A DNA stretch of 64,000 nt from an uncultured Clostridia bacterium (GTDB taxonomy: Bacteria > Bacillota > Clostridia > TANB77 > CAG-508). Under the pieces are notes generated by a model that worked only from the letters and a program-made list of their open reading frames with translations, did no database searches and was not told the DNA's origin. Of this stretch, positions 50,995 to 61,586 are shown one piece after another. Both the position numbers and the translations under genes were made by a program. How positions within the stretch are numbered: the first letter of the stretch is position 1; every line of letters starts with the position of its first letter. The stretch covers positions 434,001 to 498,000 of the forward strand of contig OV788638.1 of assembly GCA_928721565.1 (NCBI GenBank), read 5' to 3'.

Positions 50995-53900
50995 TTATTT
51001 ATTCATAAATCTTTTCTTTATTAGTATAATTCCTCCTGATATAACTATTAGTCCAACTACTGCTGATATTATATAAATTGTTGTGTAATTTGTTATACCT
51101 GTTGGTTGTGTTATTATAACTTTTATATTGTCATCATCTTGTTGATGTACTATTGCACTTAAATTAGGAATATAATTACCTGGTTGATATTCTTTGTCTA
51201 TCTGTTTTCTTGTATTGTCTTCTACATTCTTTATTGTTCTACCAGTTTTTCTATTTAGTGCTATAATTTCTACATGATTATCATATGAACTTGCTTCTTC
51301 TTGATTTGCTAGAGTTTTACTTGCATATATTACACTTGTTTTTGTTTCTCCTGGTTTTAATCCCGCAAATGTAGTTGTTGCCATACTTTGTATGTTTCTA
51401 TTCTTAATTGTCTCATATGTTTTATCTTCGTCTGTATCATTTAACTTGTATGATATATATCCATTATTTTTTAAGTACTCTGCATCTATTGCTGTTCCAT
51501 TATCAAATCTGTACCAGTCTCCATTGTTTACTCCTGCTGTACTTTCATCAGATTTGAAATCATCTCCAACTGTACATGACATTGCTGGACTCATGTAATC
51601 AACTACTAAGTCTGCTACTGCTAATGGATCTCCTTGTGCATTTGTACCGTAATTGTAATATGTTGAGTCTTTTTCATAATCATAGTCTTTTTCACCATTA
51701 TTTGTTAATGTAATTGAATACCATACTTCTAATCTAGCACCTTGTATTAATTCTTGATCCATTTCTATTGATATTGCTTTTATTGCATCCATTGCATCAA
51801 ATTTTGCTGTAGTTCTTTCTTCTAATCCTAATGGTTTTACATAGCTTAATTTGTCTTTTCTAGGATCTCCCTCTATTAATTTTTGACCATTTCCTAATGT
51901 TACTTTAATTTTTGAAACTGTTTTATTTATTACTACATCTTCTCTTGGTCTTTCTATTATACCAAAGTCGAATACTGATAAGTCTCTAGCAAAGTCACCA
52001 CCATTATCATCAACTTTTGCTGTTTGATCTTGTGTATATTCAATTTGTAAAGCGAATGGTTTACTATATGCTGACATATTTTCTCCATTATAATATGTTG
52101 AGTTTTTCAAAGTATCTTGTTTTAGTCTTTCATCCATATCATCTATTGCTACTGATCTATTGTCTGCTGCTGTTAAATGCCATTTATCATCATTGCTTTG
52201 TCCTGTCATTACATTCTTTACACTTGAATCTGTAATTATTGTAGATTTATAGTTTCTTGCATTTATATATGGTTCTTCACCATCTATTGTTGTTTTTAAT
52301 CCATCTGCATTTCCGTAAGTATATTTGATAATATAGTTATCTACTACTACACCTGATGTAGTTCCATCTCCAAATGAGTAATTACCATCTTTGTCTGAAT
52401 ATGTTACTGCTAATTGTTTATTAGCTCCATTTACTCCTGTTCCACTCTGACCATTATCTTTATAGTATAAATATGCTGGTTCTATTTCGCCTGTCTCTTT
52501 GTTATATTTTAATAATTCTACTTTAACATTTGCTACACCTTTTTCAGTATCTGCTTTTTGACCATCACCTAATCTCTCATTTTTCTTTTTACTATCATCT
52601 GTTTGTGTATCCTCATATACTGTACCTGATACTGTTTTATAATTAGAATCTTTCTTTAATAAAAATGATGGTGCTCTATCTGTATCATCTTCATATGTAG
52701 CTTCATTTCCTGGAATTGCATTACCTGGTGTTGAATCTGTATCTAATCCTGCATATTGTTTACCTACTCTACCTTTTGTTGTCGCAGTCTCTCTTTCTGC
52801 GCACATTGTCTTTTCTCCATAATATGTTGTAAATGAAGTTATTTCTGTGTAGTTTGTAAATGTAAATCCTGTATCTTGATTTTGTAGTTCTTTTATCTTA
52901 CTTTGACTTACTTCAAATTCTAATTTTATTACATCTGATTTTGTACCTGGTGCTAAAGTAATATTTACAGGATTGTATGCTACTTTAAATCCATTATTAT
53001 TACCATTTGTTTCTTGCCATCCTGCTGATGTTGAAGTTCCAGGTCCTGTATATATTGTATAATCACCGTCATAGTAATTTACAATATTATTCATCTTCAT
53101 TGTTAATGTATTTGATTGATTTTTTAATACTATATTGTATGTTACATATACCTTTAAATCATCTGTATTATTGTAATTTACATATGCTATGTCTGATGGG
53201 TTTACAGGTCTTGTGTATGTTTGCATATATTTGTTTCCAAATTTAACTGTATAGTCAAATAATTCTTCATTGTCTTGTATTCCTCTGTTACCATACTTAT
53301 ATGTATATTCTTGATTTTGCATTATTACTCTAACTTTTTCAATATCAGATGTTAATGCTCCATCAGGTTGCTCTCTACGAGTTAAACCTAAATTCATATT
53401 GTTTATGTTCCATACATATATTTCTTGTGCACCTTGTCTACAATCTCTATGTGTAGGTCCATTTGTTTCTCCTGCTGGATAATAATGTGCTTGTCCATAT
53501 TTGTTAATTTCATCACCCATAATTTCTTTTATGCCATTTATTACACTATCTAAATATTCACCATCGTTTTGCTTTATATCTATCTTTCCATTACAATATA
53601 CTGTGATAGTTGAACCTTTACCTGTTGTTGTTATAACTCTAACTACGTGTGGTCCCTCTCCAACTTGACAATGATCTACACAGAATTCTTTTGTTTCTGT
53701 CCATTTATTTGCTTCTGAAGTTTTCATTAAGTTTCTTGTTATATTCATTGTTGATGCTGATACTGCAAGTTCTGGTGTATAGTTTGCATCAGAAATCTTT
53801 GTATTTGGCAATCCTGTTATTATCGCTTGATTTCCATCATATACTGCTTGATTTTCTACTCTATCAAATTTCTCATCTAATGCTGTTCGTTTATTTGAAT

Positions 53901-54903
53901 CTTCTTTTCCTTTAGATGTATCATTACTTGATAAGTTTCCATTATATGCTACTGTTGTATATTTTAATCCATTATATTCAAATTCTATATAAGAATTGTT
54001 TATTTGATCATATTTTGTTTTGTCTTTTATTCCATATGGATGGTTATATAATGCAATTGTTGTTGTTAATTTATATGCTCCATTTTTATCTGTTGTTGCT
54101 GTACCAATTTCTGTTCCATCAGAGGCTTTCCAATGAACTTTAATTCCTTCTACTCTTAAATCATTATCAGATTGTGCATATTTACTATTTACGGTATTAT
54201 CTTTAGAGTTTGCTACATCTTCCCAAACATATCCATTTATATTTATATATCCTGTAACTTCTGTTTGTCCTGGTTTTGGTTCATCTGGTGGAGTATTTGT
54301 AAAAGGTTCAACCAATATCAATTGTTGCCAACCCTCAGCACCACTACTTAAATAATAAATTTTAACATGATAACTATTTATCTTCGCTGCAGCTGTAGCC
54401 TGCGCAATATATCTAGCTGTAGCCTGATCTGATATACTAGTATTATTAGTATATGGTACACATCCATATAAGTTATTGCCATTATTATCCATGTTGACAT
54501 TAACCCAGTAATTCCAGAAACCATATAACGCTTTTTGAGCTGGATTATACTTTCCTTCAGATCCATAGCCTTGTGTTAAAGCTCCTCCTAAAATTGCTGC
54601 TAATGTTCCATTACTATCATTTTCAGAAGTTTTTCCTGTGCTAGAAGAAGTTACTTTGTTTCCTTCTATTTCTAGCCAACTACGAACTGTATATTTTTTT
54701 ACCTCTTTTAATGCTCTACCATGTGCAACACAATAAATATTATCAGCATCAGCCATAGTATTATATCCTATTGATTTTGTACTATCTACCTTAAGGTCAG
54801 CAGTACTCTCATGATTGGTTGCTGCTGCTTTGTTTGTCATACCTAATATAATTGCACAAGTAATAATTAATATCATTATTATAGATTTTTTAATTCTGCT
54901 CAT
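50995..54903 (-). CDS. Large surface protein B with SdrD-B-like domains
   Basis: 1302 residues with a signal peptide (SIIMILIITCAIILGMTNKAAA). Residues about 50-200 form an N-terminal domain with IYCVAHG (Cys58) and NPAQKALYGFWNY, reminiscent of Gram-positive thioester adhesin domains. Then SdrD-B-like domains (YININGYVWEDVANSKDN; GTVYEDTQTDDSKKK) and beta-sandwich modules follow to about 1260. The C terminus is ITQPTG, a helix (IYIISAVVGLIVISGGIILI) and KKRFMNK. It starts four bases after protein A's stop; its AAAGGAGG site overlaps A's last codons, so A and B are translationally coupled. It is homologous to the second half of the 3074-residue protein. Confidence 0.82.
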   Translation of the reverse strand: MSRIKKSIIMILIITCAIILGMTNKAAATNHESTADLKVDSTKSIGYNTMADADNIYCVAHGRALKEVKKYTVRSWLEIEGNKVTSSSTGKTSENDSNGTLAAILGGALTQGYGSEGKYNPAQKALYGFWNYWVNVNMDNNGNNLYGCVPYTNNTSISDQATARYIAQATAAAKINSYHVKIYYLSSGAEGWQQLILVEPFTNTPPDEPKPGQTEVTGYININGYVWEDVANSKDNTVNSKYAQSDNDLRVEGIKVHWKASDGTEIGTATTDKNGAYKLTTTIALYNHPYGIKDKTKYDQINNSYIEFEYNGLKYTTVAYNGNLSSNDTSKGKEDSNKRTALDEKFDRVENQAVYDGNQAIITGLPNTKISDANYTPELAVSASTMNITRNLMKTSEANKWTETKEFCVDHCQVGEGPHVVRVITTTGKGSTITVYCNGKIDIKQNDGEYLDSVINGIKEIMGDEINKYGQAHYYPAGETNGPTHRDCRQGAQEIYVWNINNMNLGLTRREQPDGALTSDIEKVRVIMQNQEYTYKYGNRGIQDNEELFDYTVKFGNKYMQTYTRPVNPSDIAYVNYNNTDDLKVYVTYNIVLKNQSNTLTMKMNNIVNYYDGDYTIYTGPGTSTSAGWQETNGNNNGFKVAYNPVNITLAPGTKSDVIKLEFEVSQSKIKELQNQDTGFTFTNYTEITSFTTYYGEKTMCAERETATTKGRVGKQYAGLDTDSTPGNAIPGNEATYEDDTDRAPSFLLKKDSNYKTVSGTVYEDTQTDDSKKKNERLGDGQKADTEKGVANVKVELLKYNKETGEIEPAYLYYKDNGQSGTGVNGANKQLAVTYSDKDGNYSFGDGTTSGVVVDNYIIKYTYGNADGLKTTIDGEEPYINARNYKSTIITDSSVKNVMTGQSNDDKWHLTAADNRSVAIDDMDERLKQDTLKNSTYYNGENMSAYSKPFALQIEYTQDQTAKVDDNGGDFARDLSVFDFGIIERPREDVVINKTVSKIKVTLGNGQKLIEGDPRKDKLSYVKPLGLEERTTAKFDAMDAIKAISIEMDQELIQGARLEVWYSITLTNNGEKDYDYEKDSTYYNYGTNAQGDPLAVADLVVDYMSPAMSCTVGDDFKSDESTAGVNNGDWYRFDNGTAIDAEYLKNNGYISYKLNDTDEDKTYETIKNRNIQSMATTTFAGLKPGETKTSVIYASKTLANQEEASSYDNHVEIIALNRKTGRTIKNVEDNTRKQIDKEYQPGNYIPNLSAIVHQQDDDNIKVIITQPTGITNYTTIYIISAVVGLIVISGGIILIKKRFMNK

Positions 54904-54907
54904 AGGA

Positions 54908-57900
54908 TTACCTCCTTTCCTTTTTTAATTTTATTATATTATTATCAACCATCAATTTGATAGCAATTGCTATTAATACTGTGTTAATCATTAGTAAAGC
55001 TATATATGCTATTATTCTTCCACCTGTAGAAATACCTATAATAACATCCGCTGATCCCATATCATTTTCACCTGTCATATTATTATTTGGTGTTGAATTT
55101 ATATCTGAAATTCCATATTCATTATAATCTTCTGCAATTTCAGCCCTATTATTAACTACACCTGTATTCTCATTTGTCATTGTTTTAGTTAATACTAATT
55201 TAACTTCTTTTTCTTCTCCTGGATTAATTACATCATTTGCAAATGTTTTTGTATATAATTCATTTCCAGATAAATACCAATCAGGATTTAATTCTGAACT
55301 GAATGCTAATCCATTTGATAAATAGTCTACAATATTATTTGCACATCCCGCAACTTCTCCATTATTTTTAACTTTAATTGTATATTCTAATACTACAACT
55401 GTACCACTTACTCTTTTTCTGTTTATTTCAGCTTTAGCAAATGTAGCATCTTTATAATCATATGTTTTTGTACCTTTGCTATTTTGTATTGATATTCTAC
55501 TAATATATTTATCTAATTGTAAGTCAAATGTCTTTTTCTCTTTTAAACCAATATTTATATTAGATATGTTATCTTCTAAGTTAATAGTATCTGTTACTGC
55601 ATAAGCCTTTTCTTCTCCATTTATTGTAATATTTTTAAATACTACTTTTGAGTTTATACTATCATCTACTCCATCTTTTAAGTAATAAGTTGGTTCATAT
55701 TTATTAGTATCATATTCAAATAATACTATATATTGTCCATTTGGTATTTTTGTGAATGCATATTCACCATTTTCGTTTGTTGTTGTCTCTATTATATTTC
55801 CGCCATCATCTTTTTGATAATCGTTTGTTGCCACATTGTATAATCTAACTTTAATATCACTTAATATAGGTTCATCATTATCTTTAGCACCATTTAGATT
55901 TGAATCTAACCATGCTTTACCATTTATAACATTTTTTATATCATCTGCAGTAATTTTTAATATATGTGTTACTTCTTCTGATGTTGATTTAGTTATTTGA
56001 TTTATTTTTGCTTCTGCTTTATTTGTTATTGTCACTGCATCAATATTAGTTGATGAATTTTTTACAACTGCAACTATTTTTAATGTTGTACTTCCACCAG
56101 CCTCAAGGTTTACTTGATATGATACATCATTATCTATACTTGAAACATATGTATCTTCTTTAGCAGTTTCTGTTGTTTGCATTACAACTTGTCCATTTTC
56201 ATATATTGCTTGTATTTCAAAGTAATCTGATACTTTATCTGCAATTGAAATTGTTGATTTACTTTCACCTGTATTTTCTACATTTATATTATATTCTACT
56301 ATATCTCCTTCTTTAAGATATGCTTTATCTTGAGGACTAGTTAGAGATATTTTTGCATCAGCTTTTGGTAATGATGATCCTAATTTATTTGATCTATAAG
56401 TATTACCATTTGCATCTTTTACAATTGCTACTGCATCTAATTGTTCAACATTGTCTTTAATATTTCCTTCAAATCTATACCATATTGCTCCATTTGCAGG
56501 AACTTTATCTACACTGATTGTATCTGGTATTTCGTCATTTATTAAATACTCTGTATCACTAGTTAATGCTACCACTTTATAGTTATCATTTATTAATTTT
56601 AATTGTAAATTGTTAGCATCTTGATTTGAATTATTTTCTATAAATACTATATATTCTGCTGTTCCACCTTGTTCAAGTTTAACTCCATCTTCAGATACTT
56701 CTTTAATTGTTACTCTAATATTAGAAGGTTGTACTTTTGTTGTTAATTCTGAACTCTCTACAGTTGTATCATTACATGTTACAACTGTTTTATTTGATAT
56801 TTGCTTTTCTGATGTTATATCAGATTTAGCTCTTACTTCATATGTTTTTGTATATGTTTCTCCTGCTCCAAGTGTTTGAATTGTTTCTTTTATTTCTTTT
56901 ACACTTTCATTTTCTTGATAATATGAAAGACCTGAATGTTGGTATCCTGATTCTGGTGTTACATATACTGTTCCATCTGGTATACTTGATTTTACTTCTA
57001 CATTGCTTATAGCTTGTGCTCCATTGTTCTTTGCAGTCATTGTATATTTAATAACTTCTCCTGCTTTTACAGTATCACCACTATTAATATTGTCATTTCC
57101 TACTTGTGCAGATATATTTGATTCTATTTTTATTTCTGTTGGTGTTGCAAAACCTATTGCAACTGATTTTGTTGTTACATCCTTGTCTGAATCTGTATCA
57201 TATATTACATCATATTCTGTATATGCTGTTGCATCTTTTTGTATTGGGCTTGGCAATTGTATTGTATATGATGCAGTATAATTGCTTTCTGCATTTAAAG
57301 CATCTAAAACTATTAAGAATACTTTAGCATTTGCTGATGCTGTTGTTGTCCATCCATTGTCTGATTTTTTGACATCTGATGTAGCATTTGCATTTTCACT
57401 ATAATATATAGTAGCATTTGATGCTGTTACTCCTTTTAATGCCGTTTGTAATGTATTTTCTTCTTCACCTGTCACTTTGTTTCCGTTTGTTGGTAATTTT
57501 CCTAAAATTCTTACATTTTTAGCATTTGCACCTGTATTGTTTACTAATGCAATATCAAAGTTTACATCTTTTGCTTTATCCGCATCTGAAATTTGAATTA
57601 ATTGTTTTTCTTCACTGATTCCTTTTATTCCAGATATATTATATGTATTTGAATTATACATTGTAAATAATCCACTTGGTGCAGAGATTGTAACATCTTT
57701 CTCTATTATTCCATATCCTGCTGTTCCGCTATCATATTGTGTTGCATTTTCATTTGTATATGTCATTGTTATTTTATCTTTTTTACTTGGTGCTAATTTA
57801 GATAATGTTATATCTAAATTAAGTTGTAAATATAATTGAGTTGCTGCTGTTTCTGGATGACTGTTTTGTTCACCATTCAATTTTATTTCTATTGTTTTAT

Positions 57901-59692
57901 TTGTATTATCATATTTTGAGCTTACTTTAAAATCATCTGCATATAATGGTGTTGCTCCATTTATTTTTACACTTTCTACTGATGATGGTAATTGAATTTT
58001 TATTGTTGGGTTTTTAAATAAATCATATTGTATACCGTCAGTAATTAATTTAACTCCTAATGCAACATCTTTGTTTTCTGTCATTGTTGATAATGTATCT
58101 TTATTAACTGTAAACTCAGCTTTTGATATTGTATCTTTTACTTCAACTGTAGATTCACTCGAATTTGTAGTTGTTAGTCCTGATACTGTGTTTTTAGTTT
58201 TTAATCCTTTAACATTACTAATTTGTGCTAGTGTATATGTGTTTTCAGTAATTGCTTTAGAATGTCTTATTTCTAACACACCTGTTGTTTGTGGTTTAGT
58301 TGTTTCAATTTGTAAACCTTTTGTTGCATTTTGATATTGAATTACAATATCTCCATTATCATCTGATTGTGTATCTTTATTTATGATACTATTTGTTCCA
58401 TTACTATCATTTATTGTTATACTTCCATCTTGTCCTAAAATTTCTAACATTTTTGCTTTATTAATTTTTGTTTCTATATATTTTGTATTTACAGGTAATT
58501 CTGAATTATCTGTTACTAATACATCAGATGGTTCTACTATTTCTAACTTGTCCTGTGTTTGAGTATTAGTAATTTTTATTGTTGTAGTTGTATTGTAATT
58601 TGCAGTTATTTTTGATGCTATTTGTCCTTTATATATACCATCTGAACTAATTTGTGATTGTGATGATATAATTCCATTAAGTTCTTGATTTTCTATTCCT
58701 TTAGTATATTTAGCTGTATACTTAGTTCCAGAATTATGTACTGTTATTTCTGAATTTGCATTTACTTCTATTTTACTAGCATCAACATTTGCATCATATA
58801 TATATGTAACTACTAATTCATCATAAGCATTTTTATTCCATTTTATTGTGCTGTCTTCATTTTTTAATGTTATTTCAACTTTGTTGTTTTCATTTTTCCA
58901 TTCTTGTTCTGTTAAAGTTGTTTTTCCATTAGTTGCCATTGTTCCTAAAGATATAACTTCAACTTTTTCTGGTTCTTTTTCGCTTAATGTTGGTACATCA
59001 ACATCTATTAGTGTTTGTTTTATTGGATATTGATTATCAGCTAATCTTGATTTTACTAATACTTGCACCATTCTTTTATTTTCATTATCAATTGAAAATA
59101 TTTTATTAGTTATAATATCTGTTGTTAATTCTGCTGATGCACTTTGATCTGCTTGTAAATCCAAGTTAACTTCTCTTGTTGCATCTATTTTTAATCCTTT
59201 ATATGATGTCTCCATATAAGTACCTGTCAATTTCAAATCAGATGCTTGTAATAATGTGTCTGTTGTTAATGTATCTCCAATTGCAGGTTCTATATCCAAT
59301 TCAATTGTCTCAGTTGACCCTGCATTAATTTGTTTTAAATTAACTTTGTTTCCATCAATGCTTGCTACTGAATTAGACAATATAGTATTTTTTATATTAA
59401 AATTACTATTTTGTAATTCTAATGTAGCATTACTTAAATATCCTTCATTTTTTACTGTAATATCAGCATATAATTTTAAATCTTCTGTTTTTATACTGGT
59501 TTCAAGTTTTTCTACTTTTTCTCCTTTAGAATCTTTAAAGTATGTAGAAAACTCAATATTTTTATTATTAGTCAAATTATTTGATTCTGCCGCATAGCTG
59601 ATTAGGTTTGAACCTAATACAAAAAAGTCTGCTGACATTAAAGTTATTATCATTAATATTGCTAATACTTTTTTTATTATTTTTTTCTCCAT
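54908..59692 (-). CDS. Large surface protein A with DUF11-like and SdrD-B-like domains
   Basis: 1594 residues. A signal peptide ends near ISYA-AES (about residue 35). Most of the chain is Thr/Asn-rich beta structure. It includes repeated modules of the KITMTYTNE type and DUF11-like repeats near 880-1220 (KYTMTAKNNGAQAISNVEV; EYNINVENTGESKSTIS). One SdrD-B-like domain follows near 1265 (INGKAWLDSNLNGAKDNDE). The C-terminal helix (IIAYIALLMINTVLIAIAIKLMV) is followed by KLKKERR without a TG-type sorting motif, so it is probably a plain membrane anchor. GGGAGG precedes the ATG. It lies between a VanW-like gene and protein B in one operon. Confidence 0.82.
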   Translation of the reverse strand: MEKKIIKKVLAILMIITLMSADFFVLGSNLISYAAESNNLTNNKNIEFSTYFKDSKGEKVEKLETSIKTEDLKLYADITVKNEGYLSNATLELQNSNFNIKNTILSNSVASIDGNKVNLKQINAGSTETIELDIEPAIGDTLTTDTLLQASDLKLTGTYMETSYKGLKIDATREVNLDLQADQSASAELTTDIITNKIFSIDNENKRMVQVLVKSRLADNQYPIKQTLIDVDVPTLSEKEPEKVEVISLGTMATNGKTTLTEQEWKNENNKVEITLKNEDSTIKWNKNAYDELVVTYIYDANVDASKIEVNANSEITVHNSGTKYTAKYTKGIENQELNGIISSQSQISSDGIYKGQIASKITANYNTTTTIKITNTQTQDKLEIVEPSDVLVTDNSELPVNTKYIETKINKAKMLEILGQDGSITINDSNGTNSIINKDTQSDDNGDIVIQYQNATKGLQIETTKPQTTGVLEIRHSKAITENTYTLAQISNVKGLKTKNTVSGLTTTNSSESTVEVKDTISKAEFTVNKDTLSTMTENKDVALGVKLITDGIQYDLFKNPTIKIQLPSSVESVKINGATPLYADDFKVSSKYDNTNKTIEIKLNGEQNSHPETAATQLYLQLNLDITLSKLAPSKKDKITMTYTNENATQYDSGTAGYGIIEKDVTISAPSGLFTMYNSNTYNISGIKGISEEKQLIQISDADKAKDVNFDIALVNNTGANAKNVRILGKLPTNGNKVTGEEENTLQTALKGVTASNATIYYSENANATSDVKKSDNGWTTTASANAKVFLIVLDALNAESNYTASYTIQLPSPIQKDATAYTEYDVIYDTDSDKDVTTKSVAIGFATPTEIKIESNISAQVGNDNINSGDTVKAGEVIKYTMTAKNNGAQAISNVEVKSSIPDGTVYVTPESGYQHSGLSYYQENESVKEIKETIQTLGAGETYTKTYEVRAKSDITSEKQISNKTVVTCNDTTVESSELTTKVQPSNIRVTIKEVSEDGVKLEQGGTAEYIVFIENNSNQDANNLQLKLINDNYKVVALTSDTEYLINDEIPDTISVDKVPANGAIWYRFEGNIKDNVEQLDAVAIVKDANGNTYRSNKLGSSLPKADAKISLTSPQDKAYLKEGDIVEYNINVENTGESKSTISIADKVSDYFEIQAIYENGQVVMQTTETAKEDTYVSSIDNDVSYQVNLEAGGSTTLKIVAVVKNSSTNIDAVTITNKAEAKINQITKSTSEEVTHILKITADDIKNVINGKAWLDSNLNGAKDNDEPILSDIKVRLYNVATNDYQKDDGGNIIETTTNENGEYAFTKIPNGQYIVLFEYDTNKYEPTYYLKDGVDDSINSKVVFKNITINGEEKAYAVTDTINLEDNISNINIGLKEKKTFDLQLDKYISRISIQNSKGTKTYDYKDATFAKAEINRKRVSGTVVVLEYTIKVKNNGEVAGCANNIVDYLSNGLAFSSELNPDWYLSGNELYTKTFANDVINPGEEKEVKLVLTKTMTNENTGVVNNRAEIAEDYNEYGISDINSTPNNNMTGENDMGSADVIIGISTGGRIIAYIALLMINTVLIAIAIKLMVDNNIIKLKKERR

Positions 59693-59711
59693 ATTTTTTA
59701 CCTCCCACTTT

Positions 59712-61379
59712 TTATTTTATTGTCCGTCTAGTTCCAACATGTATCACTCTTTGCATTGCATTATATGTATCTCGTGATAATAATGTTGTTGAAACCACTT
59801 GACCATTTAACTTTGTTACTTTATATGCCTCTACTTTTCTGCCATCACTTCCTGCTTGAACCACTTTTTGTTGTCCAGCTGGTAAGTTAGGATCTTGTAT
59901 ATATTGTGTTGTTGGTGCTATTGTTGCAATTTTTTTAGTTTCTATTGATATGTCATATTCAACCTCTTCTTTTATTCCCCATACTTGGACAGTTGCAACA
60001 CCACCTTGGACTGTTGCTGTAATTCTTATAGGATATTTTCTTGAGTTCACAAATTTAAAATCTTGTGACCCCCATACAACAGTTGCATCTTTACCTGCTG
60101 GTACATACGAAGTTACAAATTGATGATTTCTTCTAGTTGTTATATTTAGATTTGCCATTACTACTGCATCATACAATGTAGATGATATCTGACAAATTCC
60201 TCCTCCAAGTCCGTCTACAACAGCTCCATTTGAATATGTTGCAGCCATTTTATATCCAGCATTTATAGTTCTTTCTCCTACAACAGTATTATAAGAAAAT
60301 TCTTCGTTTGGTAATAATACTGTGCCATTTATTTTATTTGCTGCCAATCTTAAATTTGTAGTTCTATCTGCATTCCCTGCATTATAATTAGTAGAAAATG
60401 TTGCTAATAAATCCGGAAATGCTTCTGTTCCTATATCTTTTACTGTTTTATTGGGTTTTGTTATCTTTAAAGGAATTACATATTCCTCTTTTTCTTCAGA
60501 TAATATTGAGTTTGCTTGTTCTATATCAAAATCAATTCCTTCTTCTTCTGGATATACTATAAATGGATTTTGTGTATAATATGCATCTTTTACTTCTTTA
60601 TATATTTCTTCATGAATTTTATTTAAATCTACTTTTTCTGGTAAATCTTGAATCATTGGTATGTCTATCTTTTGCTCATCTTCTGTATCTTCATTCAAAA
60701 TATTATATATGTCTGATTTTAATTGTTCCTCATTTACTTTGACTCCCTGCTTTCCTGCTGTTATAATTAATTTTGCTTCTTTTTTCTCTACATAGTAACT
60801 TGGTTGAACTACAGCATCATTAATACTATTATTTATGTTTTGACCAATTTGTTCTATCATATCATTGTCTAATGTTACATCCAGTTTTATATTTTTACCA
60901 TTATGCCATGTGTCAAGGATTTTAAAATTATTTTGTAATACATTTCCGTCTCTTCCTATTTTATATGCTTGTTCTACTGCATCTTGAATTTGATATTTTA
61001 CTTCCAGTGCTTCATATGTAACTGATGTTTCATAATCTCCATGTGTTAAATATATTTGTTTTTCTGCCTTTGTTCCATATATATTATTTAATTTTTCTAT
61101 GGCTTGTTCTTTTGTGAGATTAGAGATATCTGTTTCATTTACTGTTATTCCCTTTAGTATTTTGGGATTTTTAATATTTATTGTTGCAAAAATTGTAGAA
61201 AATACCGCTATTAATATTACTAGAATTGCTATTATAATCATTATAATCCATATTTTAGTATTGCTTTTTTGGGTTTGCGGTGGTTTATCCTGTTCAATTT
61301 CTTTAACTTCTGTTTCCTTTTCTAACAGCTGAACTGGACTATTTTCCACCTCTTTTGCTTCGTTCTTGATTTCTTCCAT
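59712..61379 (-). CDS. VanW family protein with peptidoglycan-binding-like and G5 domains
   Basis: 555 residues from the ATG at 61379, seven bases after AAAGGAG. A cytoplasmic acidic stretch precedes one helix (IWIIMIIIAILVILIAVFSTIF). Two PG_binding_4-like repeats span about 80-330. The VanW domain follows (FSTNYNAGNADRTTNLRLAA; LLPNEEFSYNTVVGERT; GGGICQISSTLYDAV). A G5-like C-terminal domain (KEEVEYDISIETKKIA to SRDTY) ends it. VanW is found in some vancomycin-resistance clusters, but its role is unknown and no other van gene is here, so resistance should not be inferred. It heads the operon with surface proteins A and B, suggesting a role in cell-wall handling of those proteins. Confidence 0.85.
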   Translation of the reverse strand: MEEIKNEAKEVENSPVQLLEKETEVKEIEQDKPPQTQKSNTKIWIIMIIIAILVILIAVFSTIFATINIKNPKILKGITVNETDISNLTKEQAIEKLNNIYGTKAEKQIYLTHGDYETSVTYEALEVKYQIQDAVEQAYKIGRDGNVLQNNFKILDTWHNGKNIKLDVTLDNDMIEQIGQNINNSINDAVVQPSYYVEKKEAKLIITAGKQGVKVNEEQLKSDIYNILNEDTEDEQKIDIPMIQDLPEKVDLNKIHEEIYKEVKDAYYTQNPFIVYPEEEGIDFDIEQANSILSEEKEEYVIPLKITKPNKTVKDIGTEAFPDLLATFSTNYNAGNADRTTNLRLAANKINGTVLLPNEEFSYNTVVGERTINAGYKMAATYSNGAVVDGLGGGICQISSTLYDAVVMANLNITTRRNHQFVTSYVPAGKDATVVWGSQDFKFVNSRKYPIRITATVQGGVATVQVWGIKEEVEYDISIETKKIATIAPTTQYIQDPNLPAGQQKVVQAGSDGRKVEAYKVTKLNGQVVSTTLLSRDTYNAMQRVIHVGTRRTIK

Positions 61380-61406
61380 ACTTTTACTCCTTTTACCTCT
61401 TATTAT

Positions 61407-61435
61407 ATAATACCACATTTTTCAGTTTTTGACAA
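61407..61435 (-). promoter_or_regulatory. Promoter of the VanW-A-B operon
   Basis: Minus strand TTGTCA (61430-61435), 17-base spacer, TATTAT (61407-61412), 28 bases before the ATG. Confidence 0.65.
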
Positions 61436-61526
61436 TTTTTTTAATAAAATTTCTTTAATAATATATATGTTTTTTTTAAATTTTTATTACATTTCAAAAA
61501 AATTTACATTTTTTTTGAAAAAAGTC

Positions 61527-61555
61527 TTGAATATTGTAAAATTTAATAATATAAT
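61527..61555 (+). promoter_or_regulatory. Promoter of the CBM25-like gene
   Basis: TTGAAT (61527-61532), 17-base spacer and perfect TATAAT (61550-61555), 32 bases before the ATG at 61587. Confidence 0.65.
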
Positions 61556-61586
61556 ATGGTCAACAAAAGATAAAGGAGTTTTAAAA

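Noticed and set aside
59712..61379. Vancomycin resistance locus
   Set aside because: Only a VanW-like protein is present; no ligase, dehydrogenase, VanX-type dipeptidase or two-component system is nearby.
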